Made by a program: the position numbers and the translations under genes | Notes under the pieces: model-generated | What the model was told of the DNA's origin: nothing | Databases searched by the model: none | Seen by the model: the letters and a program-made list of their open reading frames with translations, nothing else | Shown here: piece by piece, positions 1-9,700 of the stretch | Position numbering within the stretch: position 1 is the first letter of the stretch | How the letters are laid out: every line of letters starts with the position of its first letter | NCBI RefSeq assembly: GCF_021601625.1 | Contig: NZ_BQHR01000007.1 | Location: forward strand, 245,865-309,864 | Length of the DNA stretch: 64,000 nucleotides | Source of the DNA: Pseudomonas paraglycinae | GTDB taxonomy: Bacteria; Pseudomonadota; Gammaproteobacteria; Pseudomonadales; Pseudomonadaceae | Direction of reading: 5' to 3'

Positions 1-108
1 AATCGACGAACGGCCCTCGATGCCGATCATTCGCCGGTATCCTTGCACGCGTCTGGATCAAGCGTTTCAGCAGGTTTGTCGCACCTGCGCTCGCTGCTCA
101 AGGAGTGA
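1..108 (+). CDS. 3' end of an unidentified upstream gene (partial)
   Basis: The first frame is open from base 1 to a TGA at 106-108 and would end with the residues SHLRSLLKE. Codon use is ordinary for a GC-rich pseudomonad. The AAGGAG that serves as ribosome binding site of the next gene (starting at 112) lies inside this frame just before its stop, a common arrangement for coupled neighbours. The piece is too short to assign a family, and it may be a chance open frame. Confidence 0.4.
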   Translation, partial: NRRTALDADHSPVSLHASGSSVSAGLSHLRSLLKE

Positions 109-111
109 CGC

Positions 112-828
112 ATGCTCAAATCTTCCTGTTTATTGCTTGTAGGCCTGCTGGCGAGCCCGGTGGCGCACGCGCAAATTTTCCAGCGTGAGCTCGGTGACTT
201 CGACCTCAAGCTCGGCACCACGCCCAGCCGCAGCATGGCCCAGGGGCTGGTCAAGCCTTCGGCGGTCGGCTCGTTCCACGGCGGCCTGGACCTGAGTCAC
301 GACAGCGGCCTGTATGTCGGTCAGTACGCACCGAGCATGGGCCTCACGCCGGGGAAGAATCTCGAAATCGATTCCTACGTCGGCTTTAAACAACCTTTCG
401 ATCAGACCCTCGGCTACGAAGTCGGGATGATCCATTACAGCTATCCCAAGGTCGACACCCTCGACAGCCAGGAACTGTTCGGTGGCCTGACGCTGCTGGG
501 CAGCCGGATCGGCATCGCCCTGAGCAACGATCCGGACAAACAGAACAACACCCTGTTTGCCGACCTGGGCGGCAATCAGCCGTTCGGCATCGGGATCAGC
601 ATGAAATACACCACCCATCAGCTCAACACGCCGGTCTCGGTGGACGGGGGTTATGTCAGCAGTTTTACCGATTGGTCGGTGAAATTTTCCCGGCCGTTCA
701 TGGGCATCGACCTCGACCTGATCTACAGCAATTCGAGCCTCAGCGGCAGCGATTGCTCAGCCTATTCCGGGCATAACAGTCAGTGCGACGGGCTGGTCAC
801 GCTCAAGGCCGAACGCGCGTTCTATTGA
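112..828 (+). CDS. TorF-like putative outer-membrane porin
   Basis: A 238-residue protein with a cleavable signal peptide (cut expected after AHA, residue 20). Alternating polar and hydrophobic short strands and an aromatic C-terminus (AFY) suggest a small outer-membrane beta-barrel. The sequence fits the 'TorF family putative porin' group widespread in Pseudomonas, whose transport substrate is not established. Two cysteines near the C-terminus (SDCSAY and SQCDG) could form a periplasmic or extracellular disulfide. The start at 112 is supported by AAGGAG seven bases upstream. Family assignment is from recognition, not a search. Confidence 0.75.
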   Translation: MLKSSCLLLVGLLASPVAHAQIFQRELGDFDLKLGTTPSRSMAQGLVKPSAVGSFHGGLDLSHDSGLYVGQYAPSMGLTPGKNLEIDSYVGFKQPFDQTLGYEVGMIHYSYPKVDTLDSQELFGGLTLLGSRIGIALSNDPDKQNNTLFADLGGNQPFGIGISMKYTTHQLNTPVSVDGGYVSSFTDWSVKFSRPFMGIDLDLIYSNSSLSGSDCSAYSGHNSQCDGLVTLKAERAFY

Positions 829-905
829 TTGGCTGAACTGCCGGGGCCATCCTGCGTTCACATGAGCATCAGACCCTCAAGGCTGGCTTTCGCAAGGACT
901 CGCCC

Positions 906-1775
906 ATGTCTAGCTGGTTCAAACGCATCGCGATTCTACTGATCCTGACCCTCGCCCTCGGCGCCTGCAGCCGTGTCGGCCTGGCCTATCGCAATCTCGA
1001 CGTGATCATTCCGTGGACGCTCAGCGACTACCTGGACATGAACGGCGAGCAGAAAGGCTGGTTCAACGAACGCCTCAGGGAACACCTGAGCTGGCACTGC
1101 ACCACGCAACTGCCGGGTTATCTCGACTGGCTCGATCGCCTGCAAACCATGGTCGAGACCAATCAGGTCACCGACGCCGCGCTCCAGGCCCGCACCGCAG
1201 AAGCCAAGCAGGCGATCGCCGAAACCGCCCGGGAAATCACCCCGTCGGCGATTGAATTGCTGCAAGGGCTGGATGATCGGCAGGTGGCAGAAATGAACGA
1301 CGCCTTTGCCAAAGACCTGCAAAAGCGCCAGCAGGAATACCTCAAGCCTCCGCTGTCACAGCAGATTGCCGAACGTGGCGCGCGCATGGACAAGCGTCTC
1401 AACGACTGGCTCGGCCCGTTGAGCGCCAAGCAGGAACAGCGGGTGATAGCCTGGTCGACCGCCCTGGGTGATCAGAACACCCAGTGGATCGCCAACCGCG
1501 CCCACTGGCAAAAGCAGTTCAGCGCGGCGGTGGCGCAACGCAACAGTCCCGAATTCCCACAACGGATCGAGACGCTTCTGGTCAATCGCGAGCGGTTATG
1601 GACAGCGGATTACCAAAAAGCCTACGCCAATACGGAGGCGCAGGCCCGTTCGCTGTTCGTCGATCTGATGGCCGACAGTACGCCGCAGCAGCGCCAGCGC
1701 CTGTTGAAAAAGATCGAGGGAGTGCGCAAGGACTTCAATGATTTGAAGTGCCTGAAGGCCGCACAAAAAAGCTGA
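906..1775 (+). CDS. DUF6279-type lipoprotein
   Basis: A 289-residue protein with a lipoprotein signal peptide: hydrophobic core, then the lipobox LGAC with the lipidated cysteine at residue 21. The mature part is helical and rich in Gln, Glu and Arg, with no enzyme motif. It matches the conserved DUF6279 family of Pseudomonas lipoproteins, for which no function is known. It lacks an obvious inner-membrane retention Asp at position +2 (Cys-Ser), so outer-membrane sorting by Lol is likely. It stands alone and is followed by a clear hairpin terminator. Confidence 0.8.
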   Translation: MSSWFKRIAILLILTLALGACSRVGLAYRNLDVIIPWTLSDYLDMNGEQKGWFNERLREHLSWHCTTQLPGYLDWLDRLQTMVETNQVTDAALQARTAEAKQAIAETAREITPSAIELLQGLDDRQVAEMNDAFAKDLQKRQQEYLKPPLSQQIAERGARMDKRLNDWLGPLSAKQEQRVIAWSTALGDQNTQWIANRAHWQKQFSAAVAQRNSPEFPQRIETLLVNRERLWTADYQKAYANTEAQARSLFVDLMADSTPQQRQRLLKKIEGVRKDFNDLKCLKAAQKS

Positions 1776-1792
1776 GACCACTGCAAAACCCA

Positions 1793-1827
1793 TGTGGGAG
1801 CGAGCACGTTCGCTCCCACATTTTTTT
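1793..1827 (+). terminator. GTGGGAGC-type hairpin with T run
   Basis: The arms TGTGGGAGCGA (from 1793) and TCGCTCCCACA (to 1820) form a near-perfect stem around a short loop, followed by seven T. The stem carries the GTGGGAGC core of common Pseudomonas extragenic palindromes. It lies 18 bases after the lipoprotein stop and just before the stop of the convergent gene, so it can serve both. Confidence 0.8.
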
Positions 1828-1836
1828 GTGCAAACC

Positions 1837-2229
1837 TCAGGCGATCTGCGCTTTGGAAGCTACCTCATCGAACGTCAGCTCATCCAGCGCGTCTTCCTGA
1901 TCATCCAGCACTTCGCGCGGATGATCATTGCCGGGAATGCTGCTGTCGATCAGGCTCAACAGACTGGAGCCGCGCGGGGTCAGGCTGAAGTTGTTGCCGG
2001 TGCTGCCCTCGTCTTCGCCACGGGGCTGGATGTAACCGCGCAACAGCAGCAGTTGCTCATAGTCGCAGGCAAGCGTTTTCAGGTGATCCAGATTCTCGAT
2101 CGGCTCGCCCGCCGCCGCTTTCTCCGCCGCATAATCTTCGGCAAAAGACCGTGGTGCAAAGCTGTGGCCCGCGCCGTTCTGCACTTCATGCAGCAGGCGT
2201 TCAATCAAATCCCAGTTATAAGTCGTCAT
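1837..2229 (-). CDS. conserved hypothetical, possible DUF2513-like winged-helix protein
   Basis: A 130-residue soluble acidic protein. The N-terminal half (YNWDLIERLLHEV), the middle (YEQLLLLRGYIQPRG) and the segment NNFSLTPRGSSLLSLID together look like the helix-helix-wing pattern of small winged-helix domains such as DUF2513, where 'LT..G' marks the wing. The C-terminal 30 residues are acidic and probably unstructured. No catalytic motif is seen. It is transcribed away from the DUF899 gene and converges on the lipoprotein gene. The domain call is tentative. Confidence 0.6.
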   Translation of the reverse strand: MTTYNWDLIERLLHEVQNGAGHSFAPRSFAEDYAAEKAAAGEPIENLDHLKTLACDYEQLLLLRGYIQPRGEDEGSTGNNFSLTPRGSSLLSLIDSSIPGNDHPREVLDDQEDALDELTFDEVASKAQIA

Positions 2230-2406
2230 CCTGATTCAACCTCCGGTGCGCGTGATTTTTTGGCGCGTTCACAGGTTGTGACCGGAGCGTTGCGCCACCG
2301 TTCAGGATTATTCGGCGCCCCGACCGACCGGCGGTCTGTCGATTTCCCGGGTGGTTGAACGACTAGTCTGAGACAGACGGTTTCAACCCCCGCAGGAGAA
2401 ATCATC

Positions 2407-3147
2407 ATGAACGTTGAGAATCATCCGGTGGTGTCGCGCGAAGAATGGCTCGCCGCCCGCAAGCAGCATCTGGCCGATGAAAAGGCCTTCACCAAAGAAC
2501 GCGACCGCCTCAGCGCCAAACGCCGCGCCCTGCCCTGGGTAAAGATCGACAAGGATTACCGCTTCATGGGCCCGAACGGCGAGTTGAAACTTGCCGATCT
2601 GTTCGGCAAACACAGCCAACTCGTCGTTTACCACTTCATGTTCGCCAAGGGCTGGGAGGAAGGCTGCCCGGGCTGTTCATTCCTCAGCGACCACATCGAC
2701 GGCGCCAACCTGCACCTGGCCCATCACGACATTTCACTGGTGGCGGTGTCCCACGCACCGTTCGCCGAATTCCAGGCTTTCAAGCGGCGGATGGGCTGGA
2801 CATTCGACTGGGTGTCGTCGGACGGCTGCGATTTCAACTACGACTTTGGCGTGTGCGCCCGTGCTGAGGATGTCGACGCTGGCAAAGCTACGTACAACTA
2901 CGAAAAGACCGACAGCGCCGAGGAAGAAATGCCCGGGCTCAGCGTGTTCTATCGCGCCGACAACGGCGAGATTTTCCACACTTACTCAACCTACGCGCGA
3001 GGCCTGGACTTGCTGGTCGGTGCGTACAACTTTCTCGACCTTACGCCCAAGGGCCGGAACGAGGACGAGATCATGGAATGGGTGCGGCATCATGACCGGT
3101 ATGAAGAAGGGGTGAGTGCGGGTTGCTGCCATCGGCCACAAGACTAG
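2407..3147 (+). CDS. DUF899 family thioredoxin-like protein
   Basis: A 246-residue cytosolic protein of the DUF899 family, which has a thioredoxin fold. The N-terminus (HPVVSREEWLAARKQHL) is diagnostic. A CPGC motif (Cys87, Cys90), followed by SFLSDHIDG, occupies the position of the thioredoxin active site. The C-terminal part (FDWVSS, EMPGLSVFYR, FHTYSTYARG) is also typical. Physiological substrate is unknown; a thiol-disulfide role is inferred from CxxC. AGGAG lies seven to eleven bases before the ATG. A cysteine pair near the C-terminus (GCCH) is an additional feature. Confidence 0.88.
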   Translation: MNVENHPVVSREEWLAARKQHLADEKAFTKERDRLSAKRRALPWVKIDKDYRFMGPNGELKLADLFGKHSQLVVYHFMFAKGWEEGCPGCSFLSDHIDGANLHLAHHDISLVAVSHAPFAEFQAFKRRMGWTFDWVSSDGCDFNYDFGVCARAEDVDAGKATYNYEKTDSAEEEMPGLSVFYRADNGEIFHTYSTYARGLDLLVGAYNFLDLTPKGRNEDEIMEWVRHHDRYEEGVSAGCCHRPQD

Positions 3148-3376
3148 CTGTCACGAGTGATCAGACCTGGCAGCCAAAAGGCCTGTCTCAGAGAAACAAA
3201 GGGCAAGATTCATTTCGCATTTAAAGCGCCCTTTGTTCTCCCGCCCTCTACCGTGAGCCGACTCCAGATAATTCGAACAAAAACCATCGTCGTATCTTTC
3301 CAGAAAGCGCTTGCACTCAAGAAAATTCAACCACACCTCTCTACAAACTCTTGAATACCGAGCGCCAAACTTGGAC
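3148..3376. other. AT-richer spacer downstream of the CDI locus
   Basis: This 229-base stretch separates the DUF899 stop from the immunity-candidate stop. It is less GC-rich than the flanking chromosome. A 61-codon minus-strand frame (3151-3336) runs through it but has no recognisable product. The only supported element is the hairpin at 3195-3237. Such spacers next to CDI tails sometimes hold remnants of displaced toxin or immunity genes, but no such homology can be shown here. Confidence 0.4.
3195..3237 (-). terminator. candidate terminator of the cdiA-cdiI transcript
   Basis: Ten-base arms AACAAAGGGC (3195-3204) and GCCCTTTGTT (3228-3237) are perfect inverted repeats around a 23-base loop. 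Read on the minus strand the stem is followed by TTTCTCTG, a weak U tract. It lies about 140 bases after the immunity-candidate stop. Confidence 0.45.
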
Positions 3377-3769
3377 TTACTCGATCATCTTCTTGAAAAT
3401 CACAAGCTCATGATCCCTGACGGCATATATCGACTCATACTGAAAGGAAAACAGGAAACGCGTTTCCATGGCTGCTGTAACCTCGGCCATAAAACGATCC
3501 AGCTCATGTGCACTTTCCTCCAGCGTACTTATCGGGCAATGCACTACCAGTCTCGCGCCTATCATCCAACCCAAAGGATCCGCTTGATCCGTAGCGATAC
3601 CTTCCAGACACGGATAATCGCTGTATACGAAAAAAGCATTCGACTCTGAAAAACTCCCGGAAAAGCCGGAACTCTCGAGTTCAAGCGAGGCCCCCATCGT
3701 TGCGAGCACATTCTTTATTTTCTCGACGGGAGGATGCCCCTCAAACTCGAACACCATCATTATGCTCAT
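3377..3769 (-). CDS. cdiI: candidate CDI immunity protein
   Basis: A 130-residue soluble acidic protein encoded directly after cdiA. Its ATG overlaps the cdiA stop (ATGA at 3769-3766), the tight coupling expected for an immunity gene that must be co-expressed with its toxin. The sequence has no signal peptide or membrane segment, fitting a cytosolic antitoxin. I do not recognise its family; features are an N-terminal strand-rich part, the motif PLGWMIGARL and an acidic helix (SAHELDRFMAEV). Two in-frame ATG codons (MM) just downstream are alternative starts. GC is low: 27 of 60 bases at 3421-3480, against about 65 percent in the cdiA core. The immunity role is inferred from position. Confidence 0.72.
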   Translation of the reverse strand: MSIMMVFEFEGHPPVEKIKNVLATMGASLELESSGFSGSFSESNAFFVYSDYPCLEGIATDQADPLGWMIGARLVVHCPISTLEESAHELDRFMAEVTAAMETRFLFSFQYESIYAVRDHELVIFKKMIE

Positions 3770-6700
3770 GGCTTGCGTACCTCAATCACTCGGAACTGGC
3801 CATCTTTCAATAAGTAAAGCTTCTTTAAATTCGGCACTGGATATTCTGCAATGTTCTTTTCAATGTCGTCAAAACCTAGCGGCGAATCTGCAAGATTCAA
3901 AACGATTGTTTGCGCCTGCTTCAAAACTTTATCCTTGATCGTTTGCGATACAGAATATGTGCTTCCGGTATGAGGCGAAGCCACATCCGCTATCTCTCCG
4001 TTGATTTTAAGATCCGGATTTGCCGCATTTTTCTTAACATTAGGAAGCTGCTCCACATCAAACCCTGCATTAGCAAGAGCCTTGGCAGCCTCGTTCTGCC
4101 TCTTGATAGAGCGAACCATATCTGCCGAGGCATTCCGTGGCGGAAGTTCGGGGTCTCCTGACAGAGAACCTATTTTGGGTAACGTCGAAACACCTGCCTC
4201 ACTGTCGGTCAACCCGCCCGTTGATGGAGGCTTGGAGTCGATCACCGGTACATCCGAATCCCGCACAACCCCCTGCAGCTTGTTGATTTGATTCTTGATA
4301 AGGTCCAGATCAAACGATGCGCTGATTTTTTTGACAGTCTCAACCGTAACGTCAATGCCCATCCGCGACAGAGTCAGGGCGCTATTTGCCGAACTGCTCC
4401 CGCCGCCGGCCAACAGTTGTACAACCAGGGCCACTGCCTGACCCATTTGCCTGCCAAGGTTTTCTGCGTTGGCATCGCCGCCCTCAACGACGGCCTGGCC
4501 GATTTGATCTATCTGGGACTTGAAGGCAGCAGCCACTGCTTTACCTAAAAGCGCCTGCGCTTCATCGGAAGCTGCAAAATCCTTGACCGCTTGCCAGCTT
4601 TCCAGCGGATCGCGCAAGAGCATGACGGCGCTATCCAGGGTCCCCAGGCCTGCTCCGGCCATACCGTCCGTGAAACCTTTCATGACGCCAGTCGTTGTCA
4701 GCAGATCCTGACGTACCGAGGTAAGCCCCCACTTCTGGATAATCGCCATTTTCTTGAGCAGATTAGGCTCTTCATCCAGTTCCTTTTTGGCCTGGATATA
4801 TTGCTGCGTCGCCAGCCAGTTGTTATCGACGTTCGCAACAGCCGCATTGTTGGCAGTGGCTGCACCGTTGGGGTTACCCGCTGCAGCAATGGCGGTAACC
4901 AGGCTGGTGATGAGGTTACGTTTGGTTTCACGGTCTGCTGCCGTTTCAGTCGGATCCGGATCTGCAAACAGTGCTGTCAGAACACTGGCTGCTGCTCCAC
5001 CCAGCGCCCCCGCCGAACAGCTCTGATTGCTGGCAGCCGCACCGGCACAGCCGAGAATCGCATGCAGGCCGGCGTGTACCGGGCTACCTTCTTTTAGTCC
5101 TTTTACAACCAACCGCCCGATGTAATCCGATCCCTGTTGCTGAACATAGTTAACGACCATGTTCTGGGCGAACTGCGCACTGCTCCCTGTCACACCTCCA
5201 CTGACACCCGCAACCAACGCAGTCGTGATCTGCCGATAAGTACCTCCAGGCCCCCAGTTCTTGTTGATGTCCTGAATCTGCTGAGTGAGTTGGAAATAGT
5301 TGGCCCGGTGGATCGCCTTGTCGGCGTCCGACAACTTCGGATCATGCGCAGCAGCCAGCTCTTTATCAGCTTGTAGCTTCTTGGCGTCGGCTTCCTTTGC
5401 ACGACTTTCGATGAACTGCGAAACGTTCTGCACAAACTTGCCGACGATTTCGAAATCCACACCAATTTCCTGGGCGTCGAAAATCGGTTTGAGCTTGTTG
5501 CTGCCGTCACGATCGCTGGACACATCAGTGTTGATCGCTGCGATTGTTTGCTCAGCGGTTTTTCCGGTCAGCTCCTGTTGTTTGCCACTGTTAGTGATGG
5601 TTACGGCGGCACCGCTGATCCCGCTGTGAGTGGTGCTGCTCGAATCACCGCTGGCAAACAGGACGATCGGTGTATTGGCGTTCGCACCTTCCTTGGAGGT
5701 TACGACCGGGCCGCCCCGGGCCGGCGTGCCACTGGCGTTGCCGCCTTCTTTCACATTGAAGCCATAACCACCACTGAGATTGATGCTGCTTGCGTCGTAC
5801 TCGGCCTTGTTCTTGATGTCGGAGGTGGTCAGCGTGCCCGTGCTCAAGGTGTTTTTGCCATCGGCGACCGCTTTGTCGGTGCTGGCGATTACCGCCCCGA
5901 CCAGATCGGTATTGCCCTTGACCTCGACCTGAAAGCCCCCGTCGCCAGCCTTGATGCCCGATTGCTCGGACACACTGGCGTACTCGCTTTGCATGTGCTG
6001 CGCAGCAATCCCGCCACTGACGCTACTGGTGCCGTAGCAGAATGGCGGAACGCAGATACTCAACCCGACGTTTGCACTCAGCTGTCTGGACGTATAGGTA
6101 CTGGTGTCCTGCTGACTCTCGACATTGAGATCACCACCGACCTTGACCTTGACCGCTTCACCGGTGGCCACAGCCCCTTTGATGTTGGTGTCACCACTGC
6201 TCTGCAGGCTGAGCGTCTGACCCGACTTTATTGAGGTGTTGGTATGGGTGACATCATCACCATCGCTGCTGCCACGTCCCTTGTTGGCAGCGAGCTCGAA
6301 GGTGATGCCGTTGCTTTCGCCGAAACCGAAACCGATGCCTGCGCTCCAGCCACTGTTGCTGTTGGCGCTTTGTTGATGAGCGGTATTTTGCGCGGACAAC
6401 AGATTGATTTCGCCGTCGGCCTTGAGGCTGACATCGCCGCCGCCTTCGATCCGGCTTCCCACCACATTGATGTCACTGTCAGCACCGGCTCCCGTAGCAA
6501 CAATGTTGACGTTGCCACCGGCGACAACATCGCTGGCGACGACATTGCGGCCACTCTGGCTGCTGTTCATCTGGCTCTGGCTGTTGCTCAGATTGACGCT
6601 GACCTTAACGCCGCCTACCGGGTTCTGCATCATCGCCTGGCCGGCATCAAGTGCCTGATTGGCACTCATGGCGGCGTTCACCGCTGCCAGCGCCACCATC

Positions 6701-9700
6701 CGGTCATCGCTGGTTTTCTGCGCCGCCTCACCCATTTGCTGAATGCCACGAAGGGCATCAACCAGTGGAATGCTGACCGTCCCACCGATAGCCGTGCGGT
6801 TTGTACTGGCTGTCTTATTCGTATTGAGCGTATCGAATCCCGCCTCGATATCGACGTGTTTGGCTTTTATATCGATGTCACCCTCAGGCGTAACCAGTTG
6901 GCTCGCGCTCTGGGTGTAATGGTCCCCGGCAGTCAGGGAAATATTTCCGCCCAGGGAGGCGATCTGACTGCCCGACTGACGGGTCGAATTGCTCTGATCG
7001 GTTTCCTTCGTCTTCACAACCCCGGTAGCGGGCTGCCACCAGGAGCCGATTTGTCCGGATTTCGTACTGCCGGATTTCGAGCTTGAGGACTGGGTGTTTT
7101 CGGCGCTGGTTATTTCCAGATTTCGCCCGGCATCGATGCCGATATTCTTGTCGGCCACGAGCGTACTGCCCTCGACAACCGAATCGCGGCCACTCTTGAT
7201 CTGAATACTGCCGGCACTGATGTCGCTGCCGATATTCTGCGTGGACGACTGTTGGGCATGCTGGGATTTCTGGGTCGACGAAAGCTCGCCCGACAGCGAA
7301 AACCCTGTCTTGCCGGAGCTCTTCGACTGGCTGGAGGTTTGCGTCTCTTGAGCAGCACCAATCAGAACATCATTGGCCGCAGTCAGCTTCACCTCGTTTT
7401 CCGCACGCAGGGCAGCCGCTTGCAACGTAATGTCGTTATCCGATTTAAGCTCGATATCTTTTGCACTGAGTTCAGTGCTGTTCAGGCGTGTCTGCGTCAC
7501 TTCACTGCTGCTGGACTTGCTTTTGGTCCAGCCTTTTTTCGATGACGCATTGGCTTGGCTGTAGGTGTCCTCAGCAGCGAGCAGGTTGATATCGCGACCT
7601 GCGGTAGCGAGCAGCGTTCCATCGCTGTTGAGCTTGGCGCCGGTCAGATTGATGTCCTGCCCCGCCGACACCACCAGCTTGGAACCCGCTTCGACGGTCG
7701 AGCTGACGGACAAGACCGTCTCGCTTTCACTCATCGTCGACTTTTTCTTGCCGAACGAGCCTTTTTTGGTTTTCGAGTAGTAGTCGTAATCGACATCTTC
7801 TGCCGTTGCGATATTCACGTCATCACCGGCGAACAAGTACGCCTCGTTGCTGGCGCTGATGCGGCTGGCTATCAGGTTCAAATCCTTGCCTGCACTGACA
7901 GCGATGTCACGACCGGAGTTGATCACGCTCGACTGCTGGGACACATTCAGGGATTCAACCTGGGTGCGCTTGCTACGCGACACGAATTCGCTTTCATTCG
8001 CAGCAGAGGTCACGAGGACATCATTGCCGGCGCTCAGGCTGAGATCCCGTTTGGCATCCAGGCGACTGGCCACGACTGCCACATCATGATCGGCACTGAT
8101 CGAAAGATCCCGCCCTGACGTCACTTCAGCGCCATGCTGAGTAATGGTCTGATTGAGGAATTTGCTGCCACGCGAATCCGTGTAACGCTCCTGTACCGAA
8201 GTGATGCTCACATCACGCTCGGCATCAAGCGTCATGTCCCCACCGCTTTTCAACACACCGCCGGTATTGCTGATATCGCGCCCGGCGTTGATCTTCAGAT
8301 CATTGGCCGCTTCGATCCGTGCAGCGTTGTTGAGCACGTCGCGATGCTGCAGCGTGCCGCCGTAGTTGGTGTCGTAGCTATACACATCACGCTGATTGAT
8401 CACATCGCCACGGGTGGTGGTCAGGCTGACGTCCTTGCCGGAAATAATGCCGCCGGACTTATTGATGATGTCGTTACCGGCCTTGAGCCTCAGGCGATCC
8501 CCGGCTTCGATCAATCCGCTGTTGGTGAGGTTGTTTTCGGCCTCTGCCCACAAGTCGTTCGAGGCACGCAGCGTACCCGCGTTGTTCAGGTCGGTACCGG
8601 CGATCAGGGTCACGTCGCCGCCCTGAATCAATGCGCCGTTCGGCGCCAGTCGGTTATTCGCCTGGGCCAGATACAGCACCGGCACCAGCACTTTCTCACC
8701 GTTCACTTCGTGTTCTTCGAGCCAGACGATGTCGTGGGTCAGCGCCGCCACTTGCTGGGCCGTCAGCGTCACGCCCATCGACAGGTTGAGCTCGTTCTTG
8801 CTGGTGACGGCGTTGTTCATCAGGTACTTGAACATCGCTTCATCAGACGTCTGGCCGTCGATAAAGCGCTGGCCGGTCCGGGCCACCACGGCTTGCTGCA
8901 CCAGGCGTTGTTCAAACAGGCCATCGCCCAGGCGCTTGGCGCTGTTGTCGGGGTCATAGCCAAGTTTGGCCAGCAAGTAATCGGAACTCATGAACTGCTT
9001 GAGATCGGTCAGCGCCGGATTGGTCTCGATCAGATATTTGTGCGGGTTAGAGCGCACGCTGGTATCGGGCAGGCCCTGAACACGCGGAACATTGAAGGAA
9101 GCGTTGCCACGATTGGGCAGCATTACACCCACCGGCCCGTCACCGGCGACAGCGCCGACATAGACCTGCACGGCCTTGTCGTTGAGATCGAGCGAAAGCC
9201 GGGCGGCCAACGCAAGGTCGCGATTTTTTAACGACACAGGGTCATTCTGGTCGAACTGGTAATCGCTGGCCTTTCTGACCGGCATACCGCCCGCATGGCC
9301 CGATGTGGCGGCGGTGACGGAGCCAATCGTCCAGGACTGGCCCGCCACCAGAGTCGGCTCACTGCCCCCCTTGCCACTGAGACGGAACAAACCGTTATCA
9401 CCGGTTGGCAAGGTGAATCCCGGCAGTGCCAACGGATTGACTTGTTGTTGCGCAAGATCCGGAGGCAATTGCGGATTCAAGAAAACCACGGTGGGTTTCG
9501 CCGAGTTTTTCACCCCGGTGTCTGCCGTGCCTTTTACCGTGCCGTCGAAATGGGTGTACGGGTTGAGGTTGCCGTTGCTGATCGTGGTTTTAGCGTTGAT
9601 CCACACGGCTTGCCCGGCCTGGACGATAGAGGAAACACTACCGCCGCCGTTGGTGAAGATCCTGCTGTCGTCTTTGAGCTGGCCGGCTAATATCGCGCCG

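Noticed and set aside
2318-2340. GACCGACCGGCGGTC stretch before the DUF899 gene as a TetR site.
   Set aside because: Symmetry is imperfect (10 of 13 positions) and such GC-rich matches are common by chance.
3151-3336. 61-codon minus-strand frame after the immunity candidate, a possible orphan immunity gene.
   Set aside because: No ribosome binding site or family, and it runs through the probable terminator hairpin.
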